Made by a program: the position numbers and the translations under genes. From Trueperella pecoris (GTDB lineage Bacteria; Actinomycetota; Actinomycetes; Actinomycetales; Actinomycetaceae): DNA of 64,000 nucleotides. This document shows positions 33,356 to 42,741 of this stretch, piece after piece. Where the stretch lies: contig NZ_CP053291.1 of the NCBI RefSeq assembly GCF_014926385.1, forward strand, positions 1,364,001 to 1,428,000. The letters run 5' to 3'. The notes beneath the pieces were generated by a model. It was not told where the DNA came from. It saw nothing but the letters and a program-made list of their open reading frames with translations, and ran no database searches. Each line of letters starts with the position of its first letter. The first letter of the stretch is position 1.

Positions 33356-34825
33356 TTGCAGGGTCTCTCGGGCAAGGTAGGAGCCCGTTAGAAGAGTAAC
33401 GGCCATGGAGGCTGCACCGATTAGCCACGTGGTCATCGGCGAAATTGGTACGTTCCACCACCAGCTCACAAGGGCGTCGAGGTTAAAGGGCGGGACACCA
33501 CCGAGGCCTTTGACGTAACGCCACAAAATGGTATGTAGTGTAAAGGAAAGAATCAGCCACAGGCTGGTCATGAGGACGATTCTCTGTGGCAAGGATGGTC
33601 GCAAGCGTATTCCTCCATCGGAGGCAAACAGGACGAACATCAGGACTGCAAGCAAAGGCAAAATGTAACGGGGCTGGTAAGGTCCCAAATGAGGATAGGC
33701 TCCTGCAACGATTATGAGCACCGGTATACCTGCCATTGCTCCAAATACCATCAGTGCAGACATCCACTTTCGCCATGATCCTTGGCGAATTCCCACGAAG
33801 AGGAAGGAACCTGTCACGAAAATGGCGAGAACGACGATCGTGCCACTGAGCGGGATATCGAACCATCCCGGCCCGAATTCATACCCAACAAGTCCGCCGA
33901 AGAAACGCGGAAGATCGACGATGGTTCGTAGAGCGATTGCGATCGGATTGCTTGATACCGATGATGCTTGCACCACGTTGCTCGCTTGGCCGCCGCTCAT
34001 CATGAGGTAAATTCCCACGAGGCTCAAGACGCTAGCGAGGATCCACTGGGGACGGTGGCAACGTTTCTTTGCAAACGCGAAGAAAAGCGCAGCAGTCACG
34101 ACGAAGATGTAGAAAGCAGCGTCTCCTCGCGATCCGAAGCTCAACAGGGCCCCAACTAGTGCGAGCGCTGTCAACGCCCACCGGCGTTTGTCATCTCGTG
34201 CGCTTAATGCGCCCCACATGGCGGTAGCGTAAGCGAAGGTGCCAGCTATTGCCCAGGAGCTTGGATTGATGGAGGTAAGGAAGTAGATTCCCATCGGTGC
34301 CCACGACGCAGCCATTGCCAAGAGGTATGGGTAGCGGAGGTTCTTTTCAAGTAGAGCTCCGATACCTGCGAACAGCGTCACGGTGATGAAGAAGTTCACC
34401 GCCCGCATCAGCAGGATGGATCCAGCTACTGTCTCTTGGATCAAGAGATGATGGAACCGGTAGTAAGCGGTTGGGTAGCTTGCTATGTCGAAGCGGGCCG
34501 AAAAAGCCTCTTTGTCATCCGAAAGAGGGCGGGGGCACACTGCTGCATGATCAGGCTTGTGTGCGTGGCATTCTGTAGCCAATGCGACCGGTTCGGGAAC
34601 TTTGATATTGAGTACACCATTGATCACGGCGGTCTGACAGGATTCTTCGGCCGGTCGTGGGCACCAAATCGATCCCATGTGGAAATCGTCATCCGGTGAT
34701 CCCCCAATTGGCGAAGCCATGATCCACGAAAAGCCAGTTCCGATGAGGGAAATAAAGAATAAGATGGCAACTAGTTGTTGCTTTCGTGGCGATGAAGTCG
34801 CATTCTCTTTGCGTGTCGTGTTCAT
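33269..34825 (-). CDS. DUF2142 membrane protein, 518 aa
   Basis: Large multi-pass protein of the DUF2142 family, found in cell-wall polysaccharide loci and resembling GT-C glycosyltransferases or polymer ligases. After the first TM (LVAILFFISLIGTGFSWIMASPIG) comes SPDDDFHMGSIWCP, with acidic residues and a Cys in an extracytoplasmic loop, as in GT-C enzymes. A loop of about 90 residues follows, then about ten further TMs. The C-terminal tail is hydrophilic. GC is visibly lower than in flanking housekeeping genes. Specific reaction unknown. Confidence 0.8.
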   Translation of the reverse strand: MNTTRKENATSSPRKQQLVAILFFISLIGTGFSWIMASPIGGSPDDDFHMGSIWCPRPAEESCQTAVINGVLNIKVPEPVALATECHAHKPDHAAVCPRPLSDDKEAFSARFDIASYPTAYYRFHHLLIQETVAGSILLMRAVNFFITVTLFAGIGALLEKNLRYPYLLAMAASWAPMGIYFLTSINPSSWAIAGTFAYATAMWGALSARDDKRRWALTALALVGALLSFGSRGDAAFYIFVVTAALFFAFAKKRCHRPQWILASVLSLVGIYLMMSGGQASNVVQASSVSSNPIAIALRTIVDLPRFFGGLVGYEFGPGWFDIPLSGTIVVLAIFVTGSFLFVGIRQGSWRKWMSALMVFGAMAGIPVLIIVAGAYPHLGPYQPRYILPLLAVLMFVLFASDGGIRLRPSLPQRIVLMTSLWLILSFTLHTILWRYVKGLGGVPPFNLDALVSWWWNVPISPMTTWLIGAASMAVTLLTGSYLARETLQLAQDGTQMSNDTSYRGEAESPERPLNER

Positions 34826-34958
34826 TCTTGTCTACTTTCGCAATCGTGTAGTGCGCACGGATGAACTCAAACTAGCATCATTTCCGCGCATCCAGTCTCA
34901 TGTGAGCCGCCCAAGGCTTGGGTGTTGTAGAATTTCCCACAGCTAGAAAGGTGTCTGG

Positions 34959-35672
34959 GTGTCTAAGCTTCTTATCATCATTCCCGCGTGGAATGAGCAA
35001 GATTCGATCGCGTTGGTAATTTCCGCAATTAAGGATGCCATTCCTGAGGCAGATTGCATCGTGGTCAATGATGGCTCGCAAGATCAGACGTCTGCCCAGG
35101 CACGCGTAGCAGGAGCGGATGTCCTTGATCTCCCGATTAATCTTGGGGTTGGTGGAGCTATGCGTACAGGATTTCGATATGCACGCGACCACGATTATGA
35201 CTATGCTGTACAAGTTGATGCTGATGGTCAGCACGACCCGAAGTATATTGGGCAACTGCTCGATGCTGCTGAGCGCGGGGCTGACATCGTCATTGGGGCG
35301 CGCTTTTCTGGGGTTGGTACGTACAGTGCGCGCGGCCCGCGCCGCTGGGCGATGGTGGTGTTGTCAAAAGTGTTGAGCAGATTAGCGAAGACCAGATTGA
35401 CGGACGTCACTTCCGGTTTCAAGCTTCACTCTCGTCGGGCTATTTACTTGTTTTCGGAGAACTACCCGGCAGAGTACCTTGGCGACACCGTTGAATCGCT
35501 CGTCATAGCGATCAAGGCTGGTCTGCGCGTGAGGCAGGTCGGCGTCGAGATGAATAAGCGAGTCGCGGGCACACCGTCTCACTCCCCTATTAAGTCGGCT
35601 GTCTACTTGTTGCGCGCAATGTTGGCTCTTGCCATAGCACTCATGTCTCGGAAAAAGAAGGTGGGTTCATGA
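34959..35672 (+). CDS. Family 2 glycosyltransferase, DPM1/GtrB-like, 237 aa
   Basis: Probably moves a sugar from a nucleotide donor to polyprenyl phosphate on the inner face of the membrane. GTG start with AGAAAGG upstream. Motifs: LLIIIPAWNEQDSIALVI, CIVVNDGSQDQT, VLDLPINLGVGGAMRTGFRYA, QVDADGQHDP (DxD), DIVIGARF, and TDVTSGFKLHSR. No C-terminal TM. The stop overlaps the next start (ATGA) to a DUF2304 membrane protein, a common pairing in which the small protein probably docks the transferase. Confidence 0.93.
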   Translation: MSKLLIIIPAWNEQDSIALVISAIKDAIPEADCIVVNDGSQDQTSAQARVAGADVLDLPINLGVGGAMRTGFRYARDHDYDYAVQVDADGQHDPKYIGQLLDAAERGADIVIGARFSGVGTYSARGPRRWAMVVLSKVLSRLAKTRLTDVTSGFKLHSRRAIYLFSENYPAEYLGDTVESLVIAIKAGLRVRQVGVEMNKRVAGTPSHSPIKSAVYLLRAMLALAIALMSRKKKVGS

Positions 35673-36013
35673 CGACGATCCAGATTATCTCCCTCGTGGT
35701 GGTCCTTGCGATCGCCGCCGCACTCATCGGCTTCGTACGCGGCAGGGTGTTGAAGGAAAAGTACGTCTGGCTTTGGCTCTTCTTAGACTTCCTGGCTCTT
35801 ATCTTCGTATTGTGGCCGCAGGCTCTCTACGCCATGTCGCGGGTACTGGGCTTTGATGTCCCATCAAATTTGGTGTTTTTTACCGTGATAGCCGTGCTTG
35901 TGGTCGTTGAGATTCACCAGGCGATTACCGTTTCCCGTTTGGAAGAAGAGCGACGCCGCCTGGCGGAAGAGATTGCCTACCTGCGCCACGACGTCGACGC
36001 GCTGCGTCGATAG
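35669..36013 (+). CDS. DUF2304 membrane protein, 114 aa
   Basis: Three hydrophobic segments (residues 4-24, about 32-52 and 64-84), then a C-terminal charged helix (LEEERRRLAEEIAYLRHDVDALRR) likely to form a coiled coil. Starts inside the stop of the DPM1-like gene, so it is translationally coupled. DUF2304 proteins regularly sit beside GT2 polyprenyl-phosphate transferases; the role as anchor or partner is inferred. Confidence 0.9.
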   Translation: MTTIQIISLVVVLAIAAALIGFVRGRVLKEKYVWLWLFLDFLALIFVLWPQALYAMSRVLGFDVPSNLVFFTVIAVLVVVEIHQAITVSRLEEERRRLAEEIAYLRHDVDALRR

Positions 36014-36014
36014 C

Positions 36015-37379
36015 TTATTGCGGTATATAGGTCATGCCGCTGGTCACAAAATAGACCCAGGCTAGTGCGGTGATCACTCCGATAAGCCAGCGGGCGCCTA
36101 CCCACCTAATCGACAATGCTACGGATAGTAACATGGCGGGAAGGACCGCGATTGCGTAGCGTGGCGGTAAGGAGAATCCGACGACGCCGAAGCGCAAGAT
36201 AACGAAGAGAATCGGCAGGAACAACACGCTGGCAATGCCCGTTGCCCACGTTAAGGAGAATTCCATTCGAGATTTTGGTTGATAAAGCATCATCCCTATC
36301 ACTCCCGCGATCACGAGGAAACTGATCAGCCTCGAGATAAGGAACGCCAGCGGAGTCGCTGAACTCTCACCGTGGTCGGCGTCGATGAGGCTTCGTAGAA
36401 CGTTTTGCACTTGGAATATTGCTTCGCTTATGCTGGTTCGCCCTAGGTGTAGGCCCTGTTCACCGGCGTTTCCAACGGCAATGAGCCGGCGGATAATTTC
36501 CCATGCGACGAAAGTAGCCACGCCTCCCGCAGTCGCACCAATTAGTGGGCGCAACCATTGCTTCGTCGTCACTTGCCTGGAGGTTTCCATCCCGGGGATT
36601 GCTCCTTGTGGTAACTTGACTGCCACGGCGTAGAGCATAGCTACAAGCCCAGCCCATCCGATGGCCAGGATCGTTGTGATTTTGAAGAGCATGCCGAGGA
36701 TGGCCACAGGAGCTAGACGCCACAAGCTATGTTTTCCTTGCAGGAAGCCGATCATGATGATGATCGTCAGTGCGCCGAACATGGGCACTGGAGCGTCGGT
36801 GGAGAGGAATCCATAGGTCCACCAGAACAGAGGTGACATCGTAGCGATGGTGAGGACCGTATAAGCGACACCGATGGGAACACGAATCATACGCATGGCC
36901 TTGTATGTCAGTAGCACCGTGGCGATGCCGAATATGATCATGGCAAGGCGCGCACCGTAGGTCAGGTCGATGCCGACAAGCTGAGCGACTCTGGCAAAAG
37001 TGCCCGCGATCCAAAAGAACACCGGGCTATAGGCATCGGCCGATGTCTTGCCTCCTTGTGGGAAATCTTTTGGATTTGAATAATCGGCCCCACACGGCGG
37101 GCCTGCTTTTCCAAAGAGATGATTACCGTCGCACGCGAATTTTTCTCGGATTTCCGGGCTAAAGAACTCACCACGCTGTGCCACAAGGTCGTCTGGAAAC
37201 TTGAAAATGATATCGAGATAAGTCGCCTCGTCGATGGGAGACATTTGTGCCATCCAACGCCCTCGATACGACAGCATCGTCACGAGGGTGAAAACGGCCA
37301 AGATCCAATACTGCCCAGTCCTTGAAAACCATTGGATGAACTTGGTACGCCAATTCACAACGACAGTGGAAGGGGACAA
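36015..37379 (-). CDS. Multi-pass membrane protein, GT-C-like, 454 aa
   Basis: About ten hydrophobic segments. After the first TM comes WMAQMSPIDEATYLDIIFKF, with acidic residues at the start of an extracytoplasmic loop; the loop contains two Cys (FACDGNHLFGKAGPPCG). This is the same plan as the DUF2142 protein at 33269-34825 (SPDDDFHMG), so a distant relative or GT-C polyprenyl-sugar glycosyltransferase is likely. It converges with the DUF2304 gene with one base between the stops. Exact family is not recognised with certainty. Confidence 0.68.
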   Translation of the reverse strand: MSPSTVVVNWRTKFIQWFSRTGQYWILAVFTLVTMLSYRGRWMAQMSPIDEATYLDIIFKFPDDLVAQRGEFFSPEIREKFACDGNHLFGKAGPPCGADYSNPKDFPQGGKTSADAYSPVFFWIAGTFARVAQLVGIDLTYGARLAMIIFGIATVLLTYKAMRMIRVPIGVAYTVLTIATMSPLFWWTYGFLSTDAPVPMFGALTIIIMIGFLQGKHSLWRLAPVAILGMLFKITTILAIGWAGLVAMLYAVAVKLPQGAIPGMETSRQVTTKQWLRPLIGATAGGVATFVAWEIIRRLIAVGNAGEQGLHLGRTSISEAIFQVQNVLRSLIDADHGESSATPLAFLISRLISFLVIAGVIGMMLYQPKSRMEFSLTWATGIASVLFLPILFVILRFGVVGFSLPPRYAIAVLPAMLLSVALSIRWVGARWLIGVITALAWVYFVTSGMTYIPQ

Positions 37380-37522
37380 GAGCGCGCTCCTAGAATAATG
37401 TTTTCGGCCCCGCGATCTGAGGCTATGTTGAGTTTACCCGAACCCAGCAAGTACTACTGATGCCTGAAATACAAGTAACATGGAACAGCACTTGTGCTGG
37501 GCAGTATCTAATAGGGGCTCGT

Positions 37523-38518
37523 ATGACGTTCATCAGTATTGTAATTCCTGTCTATAACGCCCAAGAGTATCTTTCTCAGTGCGTTGACAGCGTTAAAGAG
37601 CAGACTTTTCAGGATTGGGAAATTATCCTCGTGGATGATGGTTCCACAGATTCCTCTCCTGAACTGTGCGATCAACTCACGTTATCGGACAGCCGTATCA
37701 CGGTGATTCATCAGCCTAACGCAGGTACAAGCGCGGCGAGGAACACGGGGTTAGACGCTGCCAGCGGCACCTACGTGACCTTCATGGACAACGACGATTG
37801 GTGGACCCGATCAGATTGCCTAGATATCGTTCATGCTTCGCTCGCCTCTCGGCCAGTCGATTTACTCTGTCACATGAACTGTGACGCCAACTTTGATGGC
37901 GCCATCAACAATGATGAGGCCACTGATTATGCTGATGCCGTCGCCGCGATGTCGCCACAGGAGGCTTTCCGCTTTTTGATCGACCACAGCCTGCTCGCAA
38001 GTGCGGTGTGGGCGAAGATCGTACGCCGGGATCTTATTGCAGATCACCAGATTTTCTTTCCCTCTGGCATGCGCAATGAGGATACCGAATGGAGTGCGAA
38101 ATTACTAGCAGCGAGCAAGAACGTGGGCTGGATCGATGAGCGTTTCTACGCCTACCGTCAGGGCCATTCTTATGCACAGACTTCACATAAGCTATCTGCA
38201 GATTCGGTTGATGACCTCGAACGTATCCTCATCGATAACTATGACCTAGCTGCCTCGCTTTCCCCACAATCTGGCGACACGCTACGCGCATTTCTCGCTT
38301 ATCCGTTTGTGGTGTGGATGGGGCAGGCCTCTGCTCTTGGGCTTTTTGATTCAACGCAACGCATTGACACGCTCATTCGGCTCACTCCCCTCTTGGCACG
38401 GGTTAAGCGCACTGAAGTCAAGCTTGCCAGGTTGACGTCAAAAATCTTAGGTATTCGCACAACTGCCTGGCTCCTGGGACGCGTTTTCCAGAGAAAGCAT
38501 CCGAACCACGCCGTTTAG
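37523..38518 (+). CDS. Family 2 glycosyltransferase, 331 aa
   Basis: The start MTFISIVIPVYNAQEYLSQCVDSV is preferred (AGGGG seven bases upstream) over an in-frame ATG 63 bases earlier. Motifs: WEIILVDDGSTDSSPELCDQL, VIHQPNAGTSAARNTGLDAASGTYVTFMDNDDWW (DxD-like), then ETF-type NEDTEWSAKLLA. C-terminal 120 residues helical, ending in a basic tail (FQRKHPNHAV). Resembles capsule or teichoic-acid glycosyltransferases. It precedes the convergent phosphocholine genes. Confidence 0.9.
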   Translation: MTFISIVIPVYNAQEYLSQCVDSVKEQTFQDWEIILVDDGSTDSSPELCDQLTLSDSRITVIHQPNAGTSAARNTGLDAASGTYVTFMDNDDWWTRSDCLDIVHASLASRPVDLLCHMNCDANFDGAINNDEATDYADAVAAMSPQEAFRFLIDHSLLASAVWAKIVRRDLIADHQIFFPSGMRNEDTEWSAKLLAASKNVGWIDERFYAYRQGHSYAQTSHKLSADSVDDLERILIDNYDLAASLSPQSGDTLRAFLAYPFVVWMGQASALGLFDSTQRIDTLIRLTPLLARVKRTEVKLARLTSKILGIRTTAWLLGRVFQRKHPNHAV

Positions 38519-38568
38519 TTCTTCACATAGATCCTGTTCCCTACCGGCGGCTCAATTTATGAGCAAAC

Positions 38569-39432
38569 TTATGGTTCTATGGAGAAATAGGGGCCGAATT
38601 TCACCGAAGCGGCTTCATGATTGACCCGGTCTTCCTGGGCTGGCATTGCCATGTAGTCGCCAAAATGGCGGGTGAGAACGACATCGTATTGGCGCGCAGC
38701 CATCACAGATATGTCGTCGAACGGCATGCGCTTTGCGGGAAATAGCTCTTCTTCTGTTGCAGACCATCGCCGGGGATCACGCGTGGAAAAATCTCCGTAA
38801 GCGCCATTCGAGTTTTCGCAACGACGCGCGGCCTGTTCCCACTTTTTTGCCAGAAAGTTCGGTTTGATCCGCAGGAGATGGAGAGCGGCATGGATGACAC
38901 GGAGTGTAGCTTTTACCGGTGCTTGAATGACAACAGGTCCGGCAAGATTTGCCGTCGGAGTTCCATAGATGTATAGGAGACGGCCCCAGATCCACGTTTG
39001 TCGAGCCTGGGAGGCCAGTTCGCGGTCATCCGTAGCAAGGCGGTCGAGCGGGAAGATATCGACGCCAATTGGAACTTTGAATTTCCGCTTGGCCGCCACT
39101 TCCGGAATAAACTCGCTGCCACGAAGGCCCAGAAGCCCGAAGGTTTTGGGATAATCCGGGTTGTTCTTGTAGTCCAACAGGATGAAGTGATCCCCCAGCA
39201 CTTGTGGTGCTTTTTCCAGTAGCACGTCGTAATCTTCCCGGGGCATGCACACATCGACGTCGTCGTCCCACGGGATAAAGCCTTGGTGGCGAATTGCGCC
39301 AATTGCAGAGCCTCCGTATACCACGTAGCGCAGTCCTAGCTCGGTGCAGACCCTATCGAATTCTGCCATGACATAGCGTCCGCATTTTTGGATTTGCTTC
39401 AGCGTGCGGGCGTCGATCACGCTATTTTCCAT
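38569..39432 (-). CDS. licD: LicD-family phosphocholine transferase, 287 aa
   Basis: Nucleotidyltransferase-fold enzyme that moves phosphocholine (or another phospho-polyol) from the CDP form to a cell-surface glycan. LicD core: YVVYGGSAIGAIRHQGFIPWDDDVDVCMPREDYD, with the metal-binding DDDVD, then PIGVDIFPLD. ATG with AAGGGGAA four bases upstream. It begins 11 bases after the stop of the LicC-LicA fusion gene, so donor synthesis and transfer are made from one message. Choline specificity rests on that neighbour; LicD-like proteins alone can carry other groups. Confidence 0.9.
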   Translation of the reverse strand: MENSVIDARTLKQIQKCGRYVMAEFDRVCTELGLRYVVYGGSAIGAIRHQGFIPWDDDVDVCMPREDYDVLLEKAPQVLGDHFILLDYKNNPDYPKTFGLLGLRGSEFIPEVAAKRKFKVPIGVDIFPLDRLATDDRELASQARQTWIWGRLLYIYGTPTANLAGPVVIQAPVKATLRVIHAALHLLRIKPNFLAKKWEQAARRCENSNGAYGDFSTRDPRRWSATEEELFPAKRMPFDDISVMAARQYDVVLTRHFGDYMAMPAQEDRVNHEAASVKFGPYFSIEP

Positions 39433-39443
39433 AAGATTCCCCT

Positions 39444-41237
39444 TCAGTGACAGTTGTTACCCGGCGTCTGCGAGTATTCGTCTAAGAGCGAATCGAGGTC
39501 ACGAACAGCATGCCGATAATACGTTAAGGACCACTGATCCACATTGTCTCCCTCTGCCTGTTTAAGCAGGGCCCACACATACCAACACCAGCCCGCGAAA
39601 GCGACATAGGCCCGGAAATGCCGGCATTCCTGTGGCGACGGTTCGTGGCCAAGATAGACGGCCAGAACCGCATCGAAAGCCTCCAGTTCGAGTGTTGGGG
39701 AGCATACAATTAACGTCCCAAAATCGGAGGCTATGTCGGACATACCTGCGTATTCCCAGTCGATAAGGTCCATCTGCCCATCTTCGTGGACAAGCAGGTT
39801 GGGAGCGTGAAAGTCGTTATGGCTTGGGACACGCGGGAAACCCTCTGCATCGACGAGTGCCTTCAGCTCGACGATCCGGCCTTTCAGAGCCTCATAACTG
39901 GGCAGATGAATCTGGCCGTGTTCCCTCAAGAGCGCGTCGTATTCAAGGCCAGTTTGGACATAATCGAACTCTCTTTCGAAAACGATGTCGGATTCGTGAA
40001 GCTTCCGAATAAGTGCCATTGCCGTGGCAAGCTCGTCTTCGTTGGTCAGGTCAAGACTGCGCGCGTGTGGCACGTAATGCGAGATCTTCCATCCCTCTTC
40101 TGGATTGCCCGTAATGAAAGTGGAATCAAGTCCCAGCTCTTTAGCTGCCAGCGAGGCGGAGTGTTCTGCGTGACGGTCCACGATTTTCTGTGTTCCAGCC
40201 CCAGGGTGGCGGTAAATGTAGCACTTATCGGCGACTTTAAAGATGCACGATAGGTTTGTCAGCCCGGTCTTGACTGGCCGAAATTCTTGGATGTCAGTTT
40301 TGGGGCATTGCAAGGCTTCGCTGATATTGGTGAGGATCCGTGAATCTACATTCTCGATAAACTCTGGGTCAAAATCTTGAAGCTCGTCAAGGGAGTCGAA
40401 TTCAAAAATGAAGCCATCAGGATACTTGCGCGCATACATCTTTAGCCTGCCTAGGTGGTCAAGGAAGATCGATTCCCACAGCTTTGTGCGGGTGGCAGGT
40501 TGGTCGTAGACCTCATCTAGGATCTGAGAAAACTCCTGCGAGAATTCCTTGTCAACATAGACGTGACCGAGCATCGTCCAGGCATCATGGCCTCCGATTG
40601 AGCACCCAACAATCCTGTCTACCTGATCAAGTTCGAGGCACCATTCCTTTGTTGGCCCCGCAGCATATACTGCCGAATAATAGGCTCGATATACGTGCGA
40701 CTCGAATGGATTTTCGACGAAATAATTGTCCGAGGAACATATGTACGTATTGGTTAGTTTGTGCCGAACACGCCAGATCGAACCGTTGTTGTTCCTGCTG
40801 GCATATTCTTCGTTGACGACGATATTGACACCGAACTTTTCGCTTAAGTCGAAGTAGTGTTCTTTTTTGTACCCGACGACGACGGTGATGTCGTCGATCC
40901 CGACCTCGTGTAGCTGGCGAATCTGGCGTTCGATAAGGACTTCGCCTCGCACGCGGAGCGTGCCTTTTGGGCGTTCGTAGGAGATTGGAGCAAATCGGGA
41001 TGATAGTCCCGCAGCGAGAATAACAGCGTTGGTTACCTTATACGGCTCGAGTTCTTCGATTCCTTTTTCGGTGATTCCATGCGAATCAACTAAGCCACGG
41101 TTGTGCAGTTTGACCTTCGTGGCCTCCACAAGATGTGGTCTTATGTCGGTTCCGTGAGAAAGCTGCGCAGGCACCTTACCCTTTTCGGCGGAATGTAGTT
41201 CACGCAGGAGCGTGAATTCTTCAATCGTCAGGCTCAC
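39444..41237 (-). CDS. Bifunctional CTP:phosphocholine cytidylyltransferase/choline kinase with N-terminal winged helix, 597 aa
   Basis: LicC-LicA fusion (licCA). Residues 1-65 form a winged-helix-like segment. Residues 69-300 are a LicC-type nucleotidyltransferase: NAVILAAGLSSRFAPISYERPKG, DITVVVGYKKEHY, SSDNYFVENPF. Residues 310-590 are a LicA-type choline kinase: PVKTGLTNLSCIF, Brenner motif HNDFHAPNLLV (HNDFH at 473-477), then DWEYAG with the metal Asp. Together they convert choline to CDP-choline for LicD. No LicB choline importer is seen nearby. GTG start with GGAG upstream; third component of a GT4-licCA-licD operon. Confidence 0.9.
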   Translation of the reverse strand: MSLTIEEFTLLRELHSAEKGKVPAQLSHGTDIRPHLVEATKVKLHNRGLVDSHGITEKGIEELEPYKVTNAVILAAGLSSRFAPISYERPKGTLRVRGEVLIERQIRQLHEVGIDDITVVVGYKKEHYFDLSEKFGVNIVVNEEYASRNNNGSIWRVRHKLTNTYICSSDNYFVENPFESHVYRAYYSAVYAAGPTKEWCLELDQVDRIVGCSIGGHDAWTMLGHVYVDKEFSQEFSQILDEVYDQPATRTKLWESIFLDHLGRLKMYARKYPDGFIFEFDSLDELQDFDPEFIENVDSRILTNISEALQCPKTDIQEFRPVKTGLTNLSCIFKVADKCYIYRHPGAGTQKIVDRHAEHSASLAAKELGLDSTFITGNPEEGWKISHYVPHARSLDLTNEDELATAMALIRKLHESDIVFEREFDYVQTGLEYDALLREHGQIHLPSYEALKGRIVELKALVDAEGFPRVPSHNDFHAPNLLVHEDGQMDLIDWEYAGMSDIASDFGTLIVCSPTLELEAFDAVLAVYLGHEPSPQECRHFRAYVAFAGWCWYVWALLKQAEGDNVDQWSLTYYRHAVRDLDSLLDEYSQTPGNNCH

Positions 41238-41261
41238 TGGCTTCTCCTCACATGTTCGCGG

Positions 41262-42371
41262 TTATCGTTGCAGTGTCGTTTTTAGGGTAGAGCAAATGTG
41301 GCAGTATGTCGCCGACTGTTGTGGCCACATGAGGTCCTTCACCGTTTCGGCCTCGCCCGGCGTGGGAGGCGCGGCCAAGAGTTGGCGTAACTCTTTTACG
41401 AGCTCTTCAACGCTGCGCTGCTGAGTAATGGCCACTGGCGCGCCGCGCTCCGCGAGCATCTGTGCGCCGGGCACGGGATAGGTCACTACTCGGCCGGCCT
41501 CTGCGATAGATTCAACGAGCGTTGTTTGGAATCCTTCGGACAGTATCGTTGGGTTGACTAGGGTTGCTCCGGCGAGTCGGCGTCGTGCTTCGGCTGGGCT
41601 GACCTGGCCGACGACGTCGATCGTGTCGGACAGTTCCATCTCGGTGACTTTTGCGCGGGCTAATTCGAGTTGCGTACCTGCACCGATTAGTTCGGCCTCA
41701 ACGTCGTACCCCTCGCTTTTCAAAATTTTTACGGCGTCGATAAAAGTATCCCCCCCTTTTCCGGGTACCATCCGGCCGATAAAGACGAGATGGCTGGGGC
41801 GATCTTCGCGAACGGCTTCAGGGCTGGGCGGCGTGATCGCGTTGTAGAAGACGTCGGCGCGACGTCCCGATAACTTGCGCACGAAGTCCACCACGTTCTC
41901 CGACACACCCAGCACCTTGTCTGCCGAGCGGAGGACAGATCGACCAAAGGTGAGATCAACGAACCGCGATCCGAGCCAGATAACGGGGTTTTTCGTCGTT
42001 ACATAGCCACTTCCATGTTCGGTGTGGATGACCGGTATACCGGCTTGGTGCGCCGCCCGGACACCCACGAAGCTCATGGGAAAGAAGCGCGTGTGCGTGG
42101 AGACGACGTCGATACGGTTGTTGCGGAGCCAGGCAGCTAGCCGTCGTGTCGTTCCGAGAGCCGGCACGCGAATGATGTCCGAAACGGAGAGGTATCCTTT
42201 TCCGGAAAGTACGCGAACCTGCCCGTCTAGACGTTGGCCGACCGGCCCGGCTAGGTTGATAACCCATACGTCATGACCGAGAGCAGCGATGCCATGGGCA
42301 AGGTTTTCTTCGTGGTATTCGATTCCCCCAACCATCGGAGGGTAGTTGTTAACAATCAGGGCGATACGCAT
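41262..42371 (-). CDS. Family 4 glycosyltransferase, 369 aa
   Basis: GT-B fold, retaining transferase. Acceptor-side N-terminus with NYPPMVGGIEYHEENLAHGIAALGHDVWVI and the HTEHGSGY segment; donor-side C-terminus with LVFIGRMVPGKGGDTFIDAVKIL and the E-x7-E region NPTILSEGFQTTLVESIAEAGRVV. Cytosolic or peripheral. First gene of the operon with licCA and licD (24-base gap), so it probably adds the sugar that later carries phosphocholine; that link is inferred. Confidence 0.9.
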   Translation of the reverse strand: MRIALIVNNYPPMVGGIEYHEENLAHGIAALGHDVWVINLAGPVGQRLDGQVRVLSGKGYLSVSDIIRVPALGTTRRLAAWLRNNRIDVVSTHTRFFPMSFVGVRAAHQAGIPVIHTEHGSGYVTTKNPVIWLGSRFVDLTFGRSVLRSADKVLGVSENVVDFVRKLSGRRADVFYNAITPPSPEAVREDRPSHLVFIGRMVPGKGGDTFIDAVKILKSEGYDVEAELIGAGTQLELARAKVTEMELSDTIDVVGQVSPAEARRRLAGATLVNPTILSEGFQTTLVESIAEAGRVVTYPVPGAQMLAERGAPVAITQQRSVEELVKELRQLLAAPPTPGEAETVKDLMWPQQSATYCHICSTLKTTLQR

Positions 42372-42489
42372 ATTATCCTCACTCGTGTCGATAGATTCTA
42401 TCGCTCAAACTTCCTCACGATAAAAGGACACCGCGAGGGGTCATAGATTGTCAGATATGATGGACTGGTCTGTGCGGATGTGAGGATTG

Positions 42490-42741
42490 ATGAGTTTGTT
42501 GCAGAGATTGTTTTGGCGCTCCACGTTTAACCCACTGCTCGTTTTTGTTGCGATCGTGTTGGCGTTTTTCGCGTTGAGGGCTAATTCGACCGAACGAATG
42601 ATCCTGATCGTTCTTGCGGTTGCGCTGGTTGTGGTTGACGCGTGGCGTGGCGTGATCCGGCGGCGGGCGTCCAGGCTTGTACCGCCTGAGGCGCATTCGG
42701 CTTCTTCCGACGACGCCGAGCCTTTCCAGGAGCAGTCATGA
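42490..42741 (+). CDS. Small membrane protein, 83 aa
   Basis: Hydrophobic N-terminal half with two likely membrane segments (FNPLLVFVAIVLAFFALRA and MILIVLAVALVVVDAW), then WRGVIRRRASR and an acidic, Ser-rich tail. Starts at ATG 42490; a TTG three bases earlier is possible. Its stop overlaps the start of the helicase gene (ATGA), so the two are translationally coupled. Function unknown; positive-inside residues place the tail in the cytosol. Confidence 0.72.
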   Translation: MSLLQRLFWRSTFNPLLVFVAIVLAFFALRANSTERMILIVLAVALVVVDAWRGVIRRRASRLVPPEAHSASSDDAEPFQEQS

